Shown in pieces: positions 56,350-63,887 of a stretch of 64,000 bases of DNA. Numbering within the stretch: position 1 is the stretch's first letter; every line of letters starts with the position of its first letter. The DNA comes from an uncultured Oscillospiraceae bacterium (GTDB lineage Bacteria; Bacillota; Clostridia; Oscillospirales; Oscillospiraceae), in contig CAKUED010000003.1 of the NCBI GenBank assembly GCA_934646005.1, positions 1-64,000 of the forward strand. The letters run 5' to 3'. The notes under the pieces were generated by a model. That model searched no databases. It was not told the origin of the DNA and saw only the letters and a list, made by a program, of their open reading frames with translations. Made by a program: the position numbers and the translations under genes.

Positions 56350-57050
56350 TCCGCGCCCTCCTGCGCGCTCGGCGCGAGGGTCTCGAACGCCGCCTGCAGC
56401 GCCGCGCAGTCCTCCCCGGCGGGGTAGATGGCGCTGACGCACCACAGCGCGCCGTCCACTTCCACGAGCTTCACGCGCGCGTCCACATCCGGCGCGCCGC
56501 CGTAAGCATCCGCGTGCAGCGCCGCGTCATAAACGCCGTCGCTGTCCTCCAGCACCGTGACCGCAACATCGTCGGTCGCGGGCGCAGCATAATAATACGC
56601 CTGCAATACGCCCACGCAGATGCGCGAAAGCTCAGCGTCCTTCAGCATTTTGAGCGTCGCGTTCAGCGGCTGCACATCCAGCCGCGCCGTCTGCCCCTCC
56701 GCCAGAGGCAGCAGCGATTCGAGCTGCCCCGAGCGTGTGGGATGGAGCTGCGCGTCGTCATAATAAAGCGTCAGCGCGCCGTCTGCGAATTTCACCGATA
56801 CGCCCTCCGGCGTCTGCGTATCCGCAGGCGCATCCGGCGTAGCGGGCGTCGTATCGCCCGGCGTCTGGACGGTCTGCGAGGTCTGCGCGTCCTGCGGCAC
56901 ATCGCCCGGCGTGCTGCCGGAAATATTCTTCACCTGCCGCACGATGAGGATCACGCTCACGGCAACCAGAACCAGCGCCAAAATCAGCAGAAAATACGGC
57001 TTGTGCCGCTTGAGATAGCGCCCCGGCGTGACTTTTCGTTCGTTTGCCAT
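56346..57050 (-). CDS. Membrane-anchored extracytoplasmic protein of unknown function
   Basis: A 234-aa protein. One helix (YFLLILALVLVAVSVILIVR) follows a basic N-terminus, then a Thr/Pro/Gln-rich linker (about 45-85) and a compact mixed domain (GVSVKFADGALTLYYDD, LEDSDGVYDAALHADAYG, VKLVEVDGALWCVSAIYPAG). No family recognised. It sits between the C39-type peptidase (2-bp gap) and the transglutaminase-like lipoprotein (overlap), so it is probably part of the same envelope function. Confidence 0.75.
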   Translation of the reverse strand: MANERKVTPGRYLKRHKPYFLLILALVLVAVSVILIVRQVKNISGSTPGDVPQDAQTSQTVQTPGDTTPATPDAPADTQTPEGVSVKFADGALTLYYDDAQLHPTRSGQLESLLPLAEGQTARLDVQPLNATLKMLKDAELSRICVGVLQAYYYAAPATDDVAVTVLEDSDGVYDAALHADAYGGAPDVDARVKLVEVDGALWCVSAIYPAGEDCAALQAAFETLAPSAQEGAE

Positions 57051-57052
57051 AG

Positions 57053-58288
57053 TCAGTTCCTTTCAGCCGTCAGGCTCTCCGGCGCGTCTGTCCGGCAGTA
57101 CAGCGGGAACGCGTTGCGGTCCTGCGCAAACAGGATGATGGACTTCATGTCCCGGTACAGAACGTCTGAGGTCGCGTAGATGAGCCCGTCGTTGCCGGTG
57201 TCGGTCGTGCGGAGCTGATCCCAGTCGCGATAGCGCCCCGGCTGCACATAGGGGTCGGCGACGAGGAAGTAGCCCTTGCCGTCGATCTCGGTGTAGTCGC
57301 AGAGCACCATGTAATGCTCCTGACTGGTAAACGCGCCGCTCACCACATGGATGATGGCAAGATAGCCCTGATTTGCGATCTGGTCGGCAAGCACGGACAT
57401 ATCGACCGCGCTCTTCTGATAGATCGTCGGCGCTTCCAGCGTTGTGCCGTAGCGCTCGTATTCGAGATTTTTATAGTACCGGGCGATGCCCTCAAAATAC
57501 TCATTCGGCAGACCGTAGCTCACAGGGTAATCGTCCTGAAGCGCATAGGTGCGCATCCAGCGCGGGGTGATCTCGACCTTGTGATAGGTGGAGAACACCA
57601 TCGCCGCGCACGCGCAGCCGCAGCCGCGGTCCTTGAGCGTTGCGCCGTTGCCTTCAAACTCAAAAATCTCGCCCGCCCAGTCCGGGTCGGTCTGCGCAAA
57701 GTAGTAAAGATCGTCCACTTTGCCGCTGCGCGTGACCGTGCCATAGGTGCGCGACTGCGTCAGGCGGTATTTGTACATCGCCTCAATGTCGTGCCGCATA
57801 TCCTCGCTCAGCGTCGGGAGCTGCGAAAGCAAAAACATCGTCAGCTCGTCAATGCAGGGCGTTTTGTCCTCCAGCCCGCAGAACAGGTAGATGGTGCTGA
57901 GAAGCTCGGCGAGGTGATCGTCAAAATACGTCTCCACCGGCTCGTCCGCGCGCACCTGCGTGTAGGTGACGAACTCGTTTTTTGGATACGTCGTGTCAGA
58001 GTAGAGTGCGCGCTTGACCTCGCGCACGCGCGCGTCCGACTGACCGGGCTGGATGGCATACTCCGACTCGTCGTAGCGCTCGACGATATAGCGCGGCAGC
58101 AGCACGCGGTGGAACGAAACGCCGTCATATTCAAACGTATCGCTGCCCAAAACCATCGGCTGCCGCAGCTCGGCAAGGATCGGGTCGGTGTACGCCTCGC
58201 GCATGGCAAGTGCCGGAGCGCAAAGCGAGCACAATGCCGCCACCAGCAGCGCCAGCGCCGTCAGGCGGCGAAAAGCCGTGTGTTTCAT
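57053..58288 (-). CDS. Secreted C39-like cysteine peptidase
   Basis: A 411-aa protein with a signal peptide (LALLVAALCSLCAPALA). The N-terminal half is helical. The C39_2-type domain shows YFAQTDPDWAGEIFEFEG, the catalytic GCGCACAAMVFSTYHKVEI (Cys) and SQEHYMVLCDYTEIDGKGYF with LVADP (His, Asp). The start is MKHTAFRR, with GAGGGGTTCT upstream; the ATG 12 bases earlier has no good site. Such peptidases act outside the cell on Gly-rich leaders or wall peptides. Part of the extended dlt run. Confidence 0.82.
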   Translation of the reverse strand: MKHTAFRRLTALALLVAALCSLCAPALAMREAYTDPILAELRQPMVLGSDTFEYDGVSFHRVLLPRYIVERYDESEYAIQPGQSDARVREVKRALYSDTTYPKNEFVTYTQVRADEPVETYFDDHLAELLSTIYLFCGLEDKTPCIDELTMFLLSQLPTLSEDMRHDIEAMYKYRLTQSRTYGTVTRSGKVDDLYYFAQTDPDWAGEIFEFEGNGATLKDRGCGCACAAMVFSTYHKVEITPRWMRTYALQDDYPVSYGLPNEYFEGIARYYKNLEYERYGTTLEAPTIYQKSAVDMSVLADQIANQGYLAIIHVVSGAFTSQEHYMVLCDYTEIDGKGYFLVADPYVQPGRYRDWDQLRTTDTGNDGLIYATSDVLYRDMKSIILFAQDRNAFPLYCRTDAPESLTAERN

Positions 58289-58301
58289 AGAACCCCTCAT
58301 T

Positions 58302-58580
58302 TCAGCTCTGCGGCATCACATCGTAGACGCTCTCCGAGCCGTCCACGTCGCGGTAGGTGTATACCGTAAATCCGTCATACTGCCACTCGCCGTCCTCGCC
58401 GTCGCCGAGGCAGGAGGAGGCATAGCTGCTGCTCTGCGGCGCGCCAATGGCGTCGGTCAGCGCGGCAGCGTCCTGCCCGATCATGCTCTGCGCGGTCTCC
58501 AGCGGATCGGCGTCCTTGCCGCAGGCGCACAGCGCCAGCGCCAGAACGAATGTCAAAACCAGCGTCAAAAACTTTTTCAT
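58302..58580 (-). CDS. Small lipoprotein of the 'SSC/YDG' family, copy 1
   Basis: A 92-aa lipoprotein with signal LVLTFVLALALCACGK. The mature part (TAQSMIGQDAAALTDAIGAP, YASSCLGDGEDGEWQYDG, FTVYTYRDVDGSESVYDV) has a short helix that resembles BamE/SmpA-like domains, then a beta hairpin. The C-terminal half matches the partial gene at 63888-64000 and, more loosely, the lipoprotein at 63374-63877. AGGAGGACCT precedes the start. Function unknown. Confidence 0.8.
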   Translation of the reverse strand: MKKFLTLVLTFVLALALCACGKDADPLETAQSMIGQDAAALTDAIGAPQSSSYASSCLGDGEDGEWQYDGFTVYTYRDVDGSESVYDVMPQS

Positions 58581-58588
58581 AGGTCCTC

Positions 58589-58756
58589 CTAAAACTCGCT
58601 GTAAATAAACGCGACGCCCTCCGCGTCCGAAACCAGCCACACCACAAAGATCGCCGCCGCCAGCAGCGCGCAGGCGAGCGCCAGCGCGTACCAGCGGGAA
58701 AAGACGAGCGCTTTAAGCCGCGCGCCAAAATTCTGTAATCGCTTTGTCAACGGCAA
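58589..58756 (-). CDS. dltX: DltX-like small membrane protein
   Basis: A protein of about 53-55 aa with one membrane helix (RWYALALACALLAAAIFVVWL) and the C-terminal signature GVAFIYSEF, which matches the conserved FIYNEF end of DltX. DltX is needed for D-alanine transfer: its C-terminal acidic tail is proposed to carry D-Ala between DltC and DltD. The start is uncertain: TTG at 58756 (GGAAGGGG 4 bp upstream) or TTG at 58750; both lie inside the end of dltD (44- or 38-base overlap). In most Firmicutes dltX precedes dltA; here it follows dltD. Confidence 0.8.
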   Translation of the reverse strand: MPLTKRLQNFGARLKALVFSRWYALALACALLAAAIFVVWLVSDAEGVAFIYSEF

Positions 58757-59906
58757 GCCACCCCTTCCAGCCAAGATGCATGGTGTCGCACAGGAAATAC
58801 GGCTCATACTCATACGCCGTTAAGTCCAGCAGCGTCACGTTGTCATACTCTGCGGCAATTTGCCGCACATTTTCGTAATATTCGCTCCGCTTTTCGGCGG
58901 AAAAGCCCGTGTAATCGCTCCATGTTCCGTTCAGCGGCACATGGACGAACAGCACGTCCAGCTCCTTTGCCGCGCACACGTCAAACAGGCAGCGCAGATC
59001 GTCATATTCCGGCGACTGCGCGTAGCTGAGCGCTGCGTCCTTGTCCTTCTGCTGCGCGAGGCGGCGACCGACGTAGGTATTATAGTAGCCGTCCTCCATG
59101 TAAAACTCGTTGCCCGTGACCATCTGCTCCGCCTGCAAAAGCGCGGCGGTTTCCTCCGCCTGCCAGTCGATGTCGGCGGACGCGGCGGTTTTTTCGGCAG
59201 GCGCGGCAGCGATCGCCTTGCGGGCAGAGACGAGGTCGCGCGTATCGAGCAGCCACTTTGACAGCGCGGAATAGGGCGCGAGCAGTGTTTCGAGCGCGGC
59301 GTTTTCGCTTGCCGCCGCGCGGCTCATGAGCCCCGCCGCCGTGTGCGTTTGAAGGCTTGCGCCGTACTGTGCATTATATTCGCAAATGAGCTGCTGTACG
59401 CGCGCAGCAAGATATTGGCGCGACGCCTCGGGCAGCGTTTTGTCGGCAAGGAGCGAGAGCATCTGCTGCTCCGAAAAATTCGCCATAAACAGGTCCGGCG
59501 CAATGCCGTCCGGCACATACGACTGCGGCGCGGTGATGAGCACGACCTGCTTCCCTGTCAGGCTATCGCCCGACGCGGCGATCGCCATCGCGTGCACGAG
59601 CGACTGGCACGAGCCGCGCCCGATGAGGTCCACCTGAAAGCCGCAGCGCTTGCCCGCGAAAAAGTTCGCCGGGTGCGTGCTGATCTCCGTGGTTTTCAGC
59701 TCGCTCGAGCCGAAGATCGTCAGCGTGTCGGGGGACTCTGCCGCCGCTTTCATGAGATACTCGCCCGTGATCTTCTCCGGGACGGGATCGTCCCCGAGCG
59801 CAGACGGGTAATCCGGCATCGTTGCCTCCAGCCCCCAGCGCACCAGCGCCAGCGCCAGAACCGCCGCGAGCAGACACGCCAGCGCCCTGAATAAAGCCTT
59901 TCGCAT
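58713..59906 (-). CDS. dltD: D-alanyl-lipoteichoic acid biosynthesis protein DltD
   Basis: A 397-aa protein with an N-terminal helix (LLAAVLALALVRWGLEA). The SGNH-like block LTIFGSSELKT holds the nucleophile Ser; FQVDLIGRGSCQSLVHAM is the second block, DVLFVHVPLNGTWSDYTGF follows, and the C-terminal YFLCDTMHLGWKGWLAVDKA carries the Asp/His pair. DltD takes D-Ala from the DltB/DltC route and places it on teichoic acid outside the membrane. It starts 3 bp after the dltC stop with only a weak GGGA site, suggesting coupling. Confidence 0.93.
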   Translation of the reverse strand: MRKALFRALACLLAAVLALALVRWGLEATMPDYPSALGDDPVPEKITGEYLMKAAAESPDTLTIFGSSELKTTEISTHPANFFAGKRCGFQVDLIGRGSCQSLVHAMAIAASGDSLTGKQVVLITAPQSYVPDGIAPDLFMANFSEQQMLSLLADKTLPEASRQYLAARVQQLICEYNAQYGASLQTHTAAGLMSRAAASENAALETLLAPYSALSKWLLDTRDLVSARKAIAAAPAEKTAASADIDWQAEETAALLQAEQMVTGNEFYMEDGYYNTYVGRRLAQQKDKDAALSYAQSPEYDDLRCLFDVCAAKELDVLFVHVPLNGTWSDYTGFSAEKRSEYYENVRQIAAEYDNVTLLDLTAYEYEPYFLCDTMHLGWKGWLAVDKAITEFWRAA

Positions 59907-59909
59907 CGC

Positions 59910-60128
59910 TTATCCCAGCAGCGCGGCGAGCTTTGCGGGCGTGGAAATTTCCTCGCGCGTCAGATTTGCAACATCCAGCTTCACCTGGAACTGCTCCAGC
60001 CGCACCAGCAGCTCGACCAGCCCGAAGGAGTCGAGAATGCCCTCCTCAAACAGCTCGGTCTCCGGGGTGATCTCCCCGTCGTCCGCGCCGGTAATGTCGT
60101 TCAGAATTTCAATGATCGTATCCGTCAT
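59910..60128 (-). CDS. dltC: D-alanyl carrier protein DltC
   Basis: A 72-aa acyl-carrier protein. Ser34 in EEGILDSFGLVELLVRLEQF is the 4'-phosphopantetheine site; the rest (TETELFEEG-type helix, LDVANLTREEISTPAKLAAL) fits DltC. It carries D-Ala from DltA to DltB. The start MTDTIIEI has TAGGAGGAAATGC upstream; longer in-frame starts are inside dltB. The order dltB-dltC-dltD is as in other Firmicutes. Confidence 0.93.
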   Translation of the reverse strand: MTDTIIEILNDITGADDGEITPETELFEEGILDSFGLVELLVRLEQFQVKLDVANLTREEISTPAKLAALLG

Positions 60129-60139
60129 AGCATTTCCTC

Positions 60140-61279
60140 CTAAATAAGTCGTCCCGAAAACAGCAGCAGCCCGAAGCTGAACAGGTGGAACGTCACCGGG
60201 ATCAGCAGCCACGCGGCGGCCGGTTTTTTCTTGAATTTCTTAAAGCCCTTGCACTGCGTATCCAGCACGTCGTTCAGGCACATCAAAACGCCGTGGTACG
60301 CGCCGTAGATGAGGTAGCCGGGCGTGAGCCCATGCCACGCGCCCATCACGAGCATCGTCAGAACATAGCCGAGATACGAGCTCGTGCGGCGGCCCTTGAA
60401 CCATTTTTTGCGCAGCGCCGCCATGCAGAAGCGCGTGTACACATAGTTGCGCAGGTAAGTTGACAGCGAAATGTGCCAGCGCGACCAGAAGTCCTTCATG
60501 TCGAGGCTCAGGAACGGGCAGTTGAAGTTGTCCGGCTGCTCGATACCCATTAAGTACGCCACGCCCACCGCCATGCGGCTGTAGCCGGCGAAGTTGAAGA
60601 ACATGAAAAACGTGTAGCCGTACATATAGCTGAGCGTCGCCCAAAAACCGCTCTCCGGCAGCGGCGAAAGCCAGAACTGCCAGATGAGGTTGCCAATGAC
60701 GAAGTTATAAAACGCACCCGTCATCAGCCGCCACAGCCCGTTTTGCAGCAGCACGCGGTATTCTTCGCCCGTGCGCACGCGGCGCAGGTCCGCCGCAAAG
60801 CGGCGATAGCGGTCAAGCGGTCCTGACGAGACGGACGGGAAAAAGAGGATAAAGCAGCTCACATCAAGGAAATTCAGCTCCGTGATGTAGCCGTCGTAAA
60901 TTTCGATGAGCACCTGCACCGCGCGAAACGACATATAGCTCACACCCAGCAGCGAGACCACCCGCAGCGGCGGAATCCACAGCGAGAGCTTCACCAGCAG
61001 CAGCGGCGCAAGGCTCAGCACCAGCGCCAGCCACAAGATCCACCGCTGCGGCGCGCGGGCGCGCAGGCGCAGATAGCCGAAGAGGACTGCCGCCTGCCAG
61101 CCCCAGAACAGGACGAGCGTCAACAGCTTCGCCGGGCTGTCAAAAATCAGCACCAGCATCACCGCCGTGACGATCAGCGTGCTGCCGCGCAGGCTCTTGC
61201 CGCGCAGACCGCGCACGACCGGGGCGATCATGGCGATCAGAAGTACCAGAAAATAATCAAGGCTGCCGAACGGGCTCAT
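60140..61279 (-). CDS. dltB: D-alanyl transfer protein DltB (MBOAT)
   Basis: A 379-aa membrane protein with about eleven helices. Signatures are LGVSYMSFRAVQVLIEIYDG, FFPSVSSGPLDRYRRFAADL, FFNFAGYSRMAVGVAYLMGI, DFWSRWHISLSTYLRNYVYT and MGAWHGLTPGYLIYGAYHGV, with His316 and His329. DltB receives D-Ala from DltC on the inner face and passes it outward. The start has GGGAGGCAGGT upstream. It follows dltA after 24 bp. Confidence 0.95.
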   Translation of the reverse strand: MSPFGSLDYFLVLLIAMIAPVVRGLRGKSLRGSTLIVTAVMLVLIFDSPAKLLTLVLFWGWQAAVLFGYLRLRARAPQRWILWLALVLSLAPLLLVKLSLWIPPLRVVSLLGVSYMSFRAVQVLIEIYDGYITELNFLDVSCFILFFPSVSSGPLDRYRRFAADLRRVRTGEEYRVLLQNGLWRLMTGAFYNFVIGNLIWQFWLSPLPESGFWATLSYMYGYTFFMFFNFAGYSRMAVGVAYLMGIEQPDNFNCPFLSLDMKDFWSRWHISLSTYLRNYVYTRFCMAALRKKWFKGRRTSSYLGYVLTMLVMGAWHGLTPGYLIYGAYHGVLMCLNDVLDTQCKGFKKFKKKPAAAWLLIPVTFHLFSFGLLLFSGRLI

Positions 61280-61303
61280 ACCTGCCTCCCATCCCGGCAG
61301 CCG

Positions 61304-62803
61304 TCAAAGCTGCGCGGCGAGCTGTTTTTTATCGATCTTGCCGTTGGTATTCAGCGGGAAGGAATCGACCGCGAGAACTTTGCGGGGGATCATATAAGAC
61401 GGCAGATACGCCGCCAGCGCAGCTTTGACGCGCCGCGCCCGCGCAAGCGAGCTCTCGCCGTCCGGCTGCTCCAGCAGCACGAAGGCGGTGAGCGCCGTGA
61501 CCTTGCCGTCCTGCATCACCGGCAGCACGGCGGCGCGGGCGATGTTTGGGAGCTTGACGAGGTTATTTTCCACGTCCTCCAGCTCCACGCGGAAGCCGTT
61601 GAGCTTGACCTGACTGTCGAGCCGTCCGAGGTAGTAGATGTTGCCGTCCTGCATCCGGCAGAGGTCGCCGGTGTGATAGCCGCGATGCCCGTCCGGCGCG
61701 GTGAAAAACGCGCGCGCGTTCAGATCGGGGCGGTTTAAGTAGCCGGGGCTGACTGCATTGCCGATCAGCAGCAGTTCGCCGTCCTGCCCTTCCCCCAGCG
61801 CCTCGCCCTTTTCTCCGGCGATGACCGCCCGCACGTTGGAAAACGGCGCGCCGATCGGCAGCGGCGCATCCGCCGCCAGCATCTGCGGCGTCATCTCCGC
61901 GCCCGTCACCAGCACCGTCGCCTCCGTCGGACCGTAGGCGTTCACGATGGGCACGCCCGGAAAGCGCCGGAACATCTCCGCCGCCAGCTTTTTTGTCAGC
62001 ACCTCGCCGCAGAACAGAAACTGGCGCACGTTCGGCAGCAGCTCCCTTGTAAACTGCGCGGACTGCACGCAAATTTCCGCCAGCGACGGCGTGGACACCC
62101 ACTCGTCGATCTGCGCCTCGCGCAAAAGCGCAAACAGCGCGTGCGGGTCGGAGAGCGTCTGCTTGTCCGCCGTCCAGAGCGTCATGCCCCGGCTGAGCGC
62201 TTCATACAGCGCGCAGACCGACACGTCAAACGAATACGAAATTTCATTCAGGAACGCCCCGCCGGGCTTCATGCCGTCAAACCAGACGCGCACGCCCTCG
62301 TGAAACGCCGCGAGGTTTCCGGCAGTGATCTGCACGCCCTTGGGCTGCCCCGTTGAGCCGGAGGTGAAGAGGATATACGCCGTCTGCTCCGGGGCGATCC
62401 AGTCCGCGCGCGGCGCAGCTTCGCACGGCTGCGCAAAAAGCTCGTCCAGCGCATCCTTTTTCAGCACGCGCCGCGCCGAAAGCGCCGCGCCGCAGAGGTC
62501 CACGACCAGCTCCGGCTGCGCCTGCGCGATGATCTGTTCCACGCGCTCCGGCGGGAACGTCGTATCGACGGGGATGTAGCCCCGCCCCGCCTTCAGCGCG
62601 CCGAACATACACGCCGGGATGGCGCTGTCCTTGTGCCCGTAGATGAGGATTGGCGCAGTGCTGCCCGGCAGCTCGCGCTTTAAGTACGCCGCGAATGCGT
62701 CCGCGCGGCGGTCAAGTGCCGCGTAGCTGACGCGCTCGTCGCCGTAAACGATCGCAATGCGGTCGGTTTTTGCATATTCCGCTAATTTTTCGAGAATGAA
62801 CAT
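61304..62803 (-). CDS. dltA: D-alanine--D-alanyl carrier protein ligase DltA
   Basis: A 499-aa adenylating enzyme. Core motifs are AYILFTSGSTGQPKGVQITA, NEISYSFDVSVCALYEALS, NAYGPTEATVLVTGAEM, YHTGDLCRMQDGNIYYLGRL and the C-terminal Lys in LNTNGKIDKKQLAAQL. DltA activates D-Ala with ATP and loads it onto DltC. The start MFILEKLAEY is set by GAGGAAGCGCC; a longer open frame has no ribosome site and overlaps the preceding gene. First of the core dlt genes in this transcript, 10 bp after a transglutaminase-like gene. Confidence 0.95.
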   Translation of the reverse strand: MFILEKLAEYAKTDRIAIVYGDERVSYAALDRRADAFAAYLKRELPGSTAPILIYGHKDSAIPACMFGALKAGRGYIPVDTTFPPERVEQIIAQAQPELVVDLCGAALSARRVLKKDALDELFAQPCEAAPRADWIAPEQTAYILFTSGSTGQPKGVQITAGNLAAFHEGVRVWFDGMKPGGAFLNEISYSFDVSVCALYEALSRGMTLWTADKQTLSDPHALFALLREAQIDEWVSTPSLAEICVQSAQFTRELLPNVRQFLFCGEVLTKKLAAEMFRRFPGVPIVNAYGPTEATVLVTGAEMTPQMLAADAPLPIGAPFSNVRAVIAGEKGEALGEGQDGELLLIGNAVSPGYLNRPDLNARAFFTAPDGHRGYHTGDLCRMQDGNIYYLGRLDSQVKLNGFRVELEDVENNLVKLPNIARAAVLPVMQDGKVTALTAFVLLEQPDGESSLARARRVKAALAAYLPSYMIPRKVLAVDSFPLNTNGKIDKKQLAAQL

Positions 62804-62813
62804 TGGCGCTTCC

Positions 62814-63368
62814 TCACTCGTCCCACTGGTGCGTCTGCCGCAGAAGCTCGGCGGACGCCATGCAGTAATCGCGCGGATTCTCGGCAAAATGGCTGCCGTA
62901 CAGCGGGTCAAAGTAGCACCCGCTCCCGCCGACCACGGCGTAGACCCACGCGTGATCGACCGGGGTATCGTCCCCCGCGCGCACGAACGTGCCCTGCACA
63001 ATTCCAGCCTCGTAGCCCATGCGCCGCAGCAGCACCGCCATCAGCGCCGCCTGCCCGTCGCAGTTGCCCTTGCGCTTTTGTAAAATTTCCAGCGCAAGCA
63101 TTTCGGTCAGCTCGTCCGTAAAGCCGCCCGACGTGTCCGTCGTTCCGGCTCGGTAGGTGATGTCGTTGCAGACAAAATCATACACGGCGGCGAGATTTTC
63201 TGCCTCCGATGCTTTTGCATCGCAGCGCTCCTGCAAAACTGCCAGAACTGCCTCATCCAGCGCCGCGTTCCCGCTGGCAGCACCCGCGGGCGCATACGGC
63301 GTTTCCGCGCACGCCGCGCAAAAAACGCAAAGCACCAGCACCAGCAGCAGACAAACTGTCCGTTTCAT
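62814..63368 (-). CDS. Transglutaminase-like lipoprotein B
   Basis: A 184-aa lipoprotein (lipobox VFCAACAE). Almost all of the mature protein is a transglutaminase-like domain: AVYDFVCNDITYRAGTTD, KRKGNCDGQAALMAVLLRRM (Cys), VDHAWVYAVVGGSGCYFDPL (His, Asp). It is smaller than lipoprotein A and lacks its linker. Start MKRTVCLL; weak GGAGTGATCGCT site. It lies directly before dltA and after the SSC/YDG-type lipoprotein (5-bp gap). Confidence 0.85.
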   Translation of the reverse strand: MKRTVCLLLVLVLCVFCAACAETPYAPAGAASGNAALDEAVLAVLQERCDAKASEAENLAAVYDFVCNDITYRAGTTDTSGGFTDELTEMLALEILQKRKGNCDGQAALMAVLLRRMGYEAGIVQGTFVRAGDDTPVDHAWVYAVVGGSGCYFDPLYGSHFAENPRDYCMASAELLRQTHQWDE

Positions 63369-63373
63369 AGCGA

Positions 63374-63877
63374 TCACTCCGCGCGGTGCGCGCTTGTGAT
63401 GCCGATGGCGCACACCGTGTCGTTCTGAAGTTCAAAGTAGATGGACGCCGGGAGCGTCAGATCGTCCGGCGCTTTCAGCGCATACGTCAGCGTGATGCCC
63501 GCCTCGGTGTAGGTGCTCCCATACGCCTTCTCCACGTCCTTCCGGCTCGAGCCGATGGTGATGCCCCTGGACGTGGTCACGTCCGCCGTGCAGTACAGCT
63601 CCATCAGGCGGTCGGTATCGCCGTCGGGGTAGGTGTAGAGGATGCAGTTGGGATATTCATAGGTCTTGTCCATGCCCGTGTAGACGCAGGAGATCGCCTC
63701 GGAGTAGGCATAGTCGCCCCCGAACGCGTCCAGCAGCACCGCCACATCCGCGCCGGTGTCGGCAGAGACTCCCGACACGGTCAGGCTCAGGTCCTTTTCC
63801 GAAAGCGACGCTTCGCCGCAGGCGCACAGCGCGCACAGCACGGCGGCGATCAAAACGATTGCGATGACTTTTTTCAT
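63374..63877 (-). CDS. Lipoprotein of the 'SSC/YDG' family, longer copy
   Basis: A 167-aa lipoprotein with signal VIAIVLIAAVLCALCACGEA. The first part (YAYSEAISCVYTGMDKTYEY, PNCILYTYPDGDTDRLMELY) loosely matches the C-terminal part of the 92-aa lipoprotein at 58302 and of the partial gene at 63888. The second part (GITIGSSRKDVEKAYGSTYT) looks like a BamE/SmpA-type element. AAGGAGCGGGCA precedes the start. Function unknown. Confidence 0.8.
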   Translation of the reverse strand: MKKVIAIVLIAAVLCALCACGEASLSEKDLSLTVSGVSADTGADVAVLLDAFGGDYAYSEAISCVYTGMDKTYEYPNCILYTYPDGDTDRLMELYCTADVTTSRGITIGSSRKDVEKAYGSTYTEAGITLTYALKAPDDLTLPASIYFELQNDTVCAIGITSAHRAE

Positions 63878-63887
63878 TGCCCGCTCC

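Noticed and set aside
61304..62803. DltA-type gene as part of a non-ribosomal peptide system
   Set aside because: It is 499 aa with no condensation or thioesterase domains and is followed by dltB, dltC and dltD.
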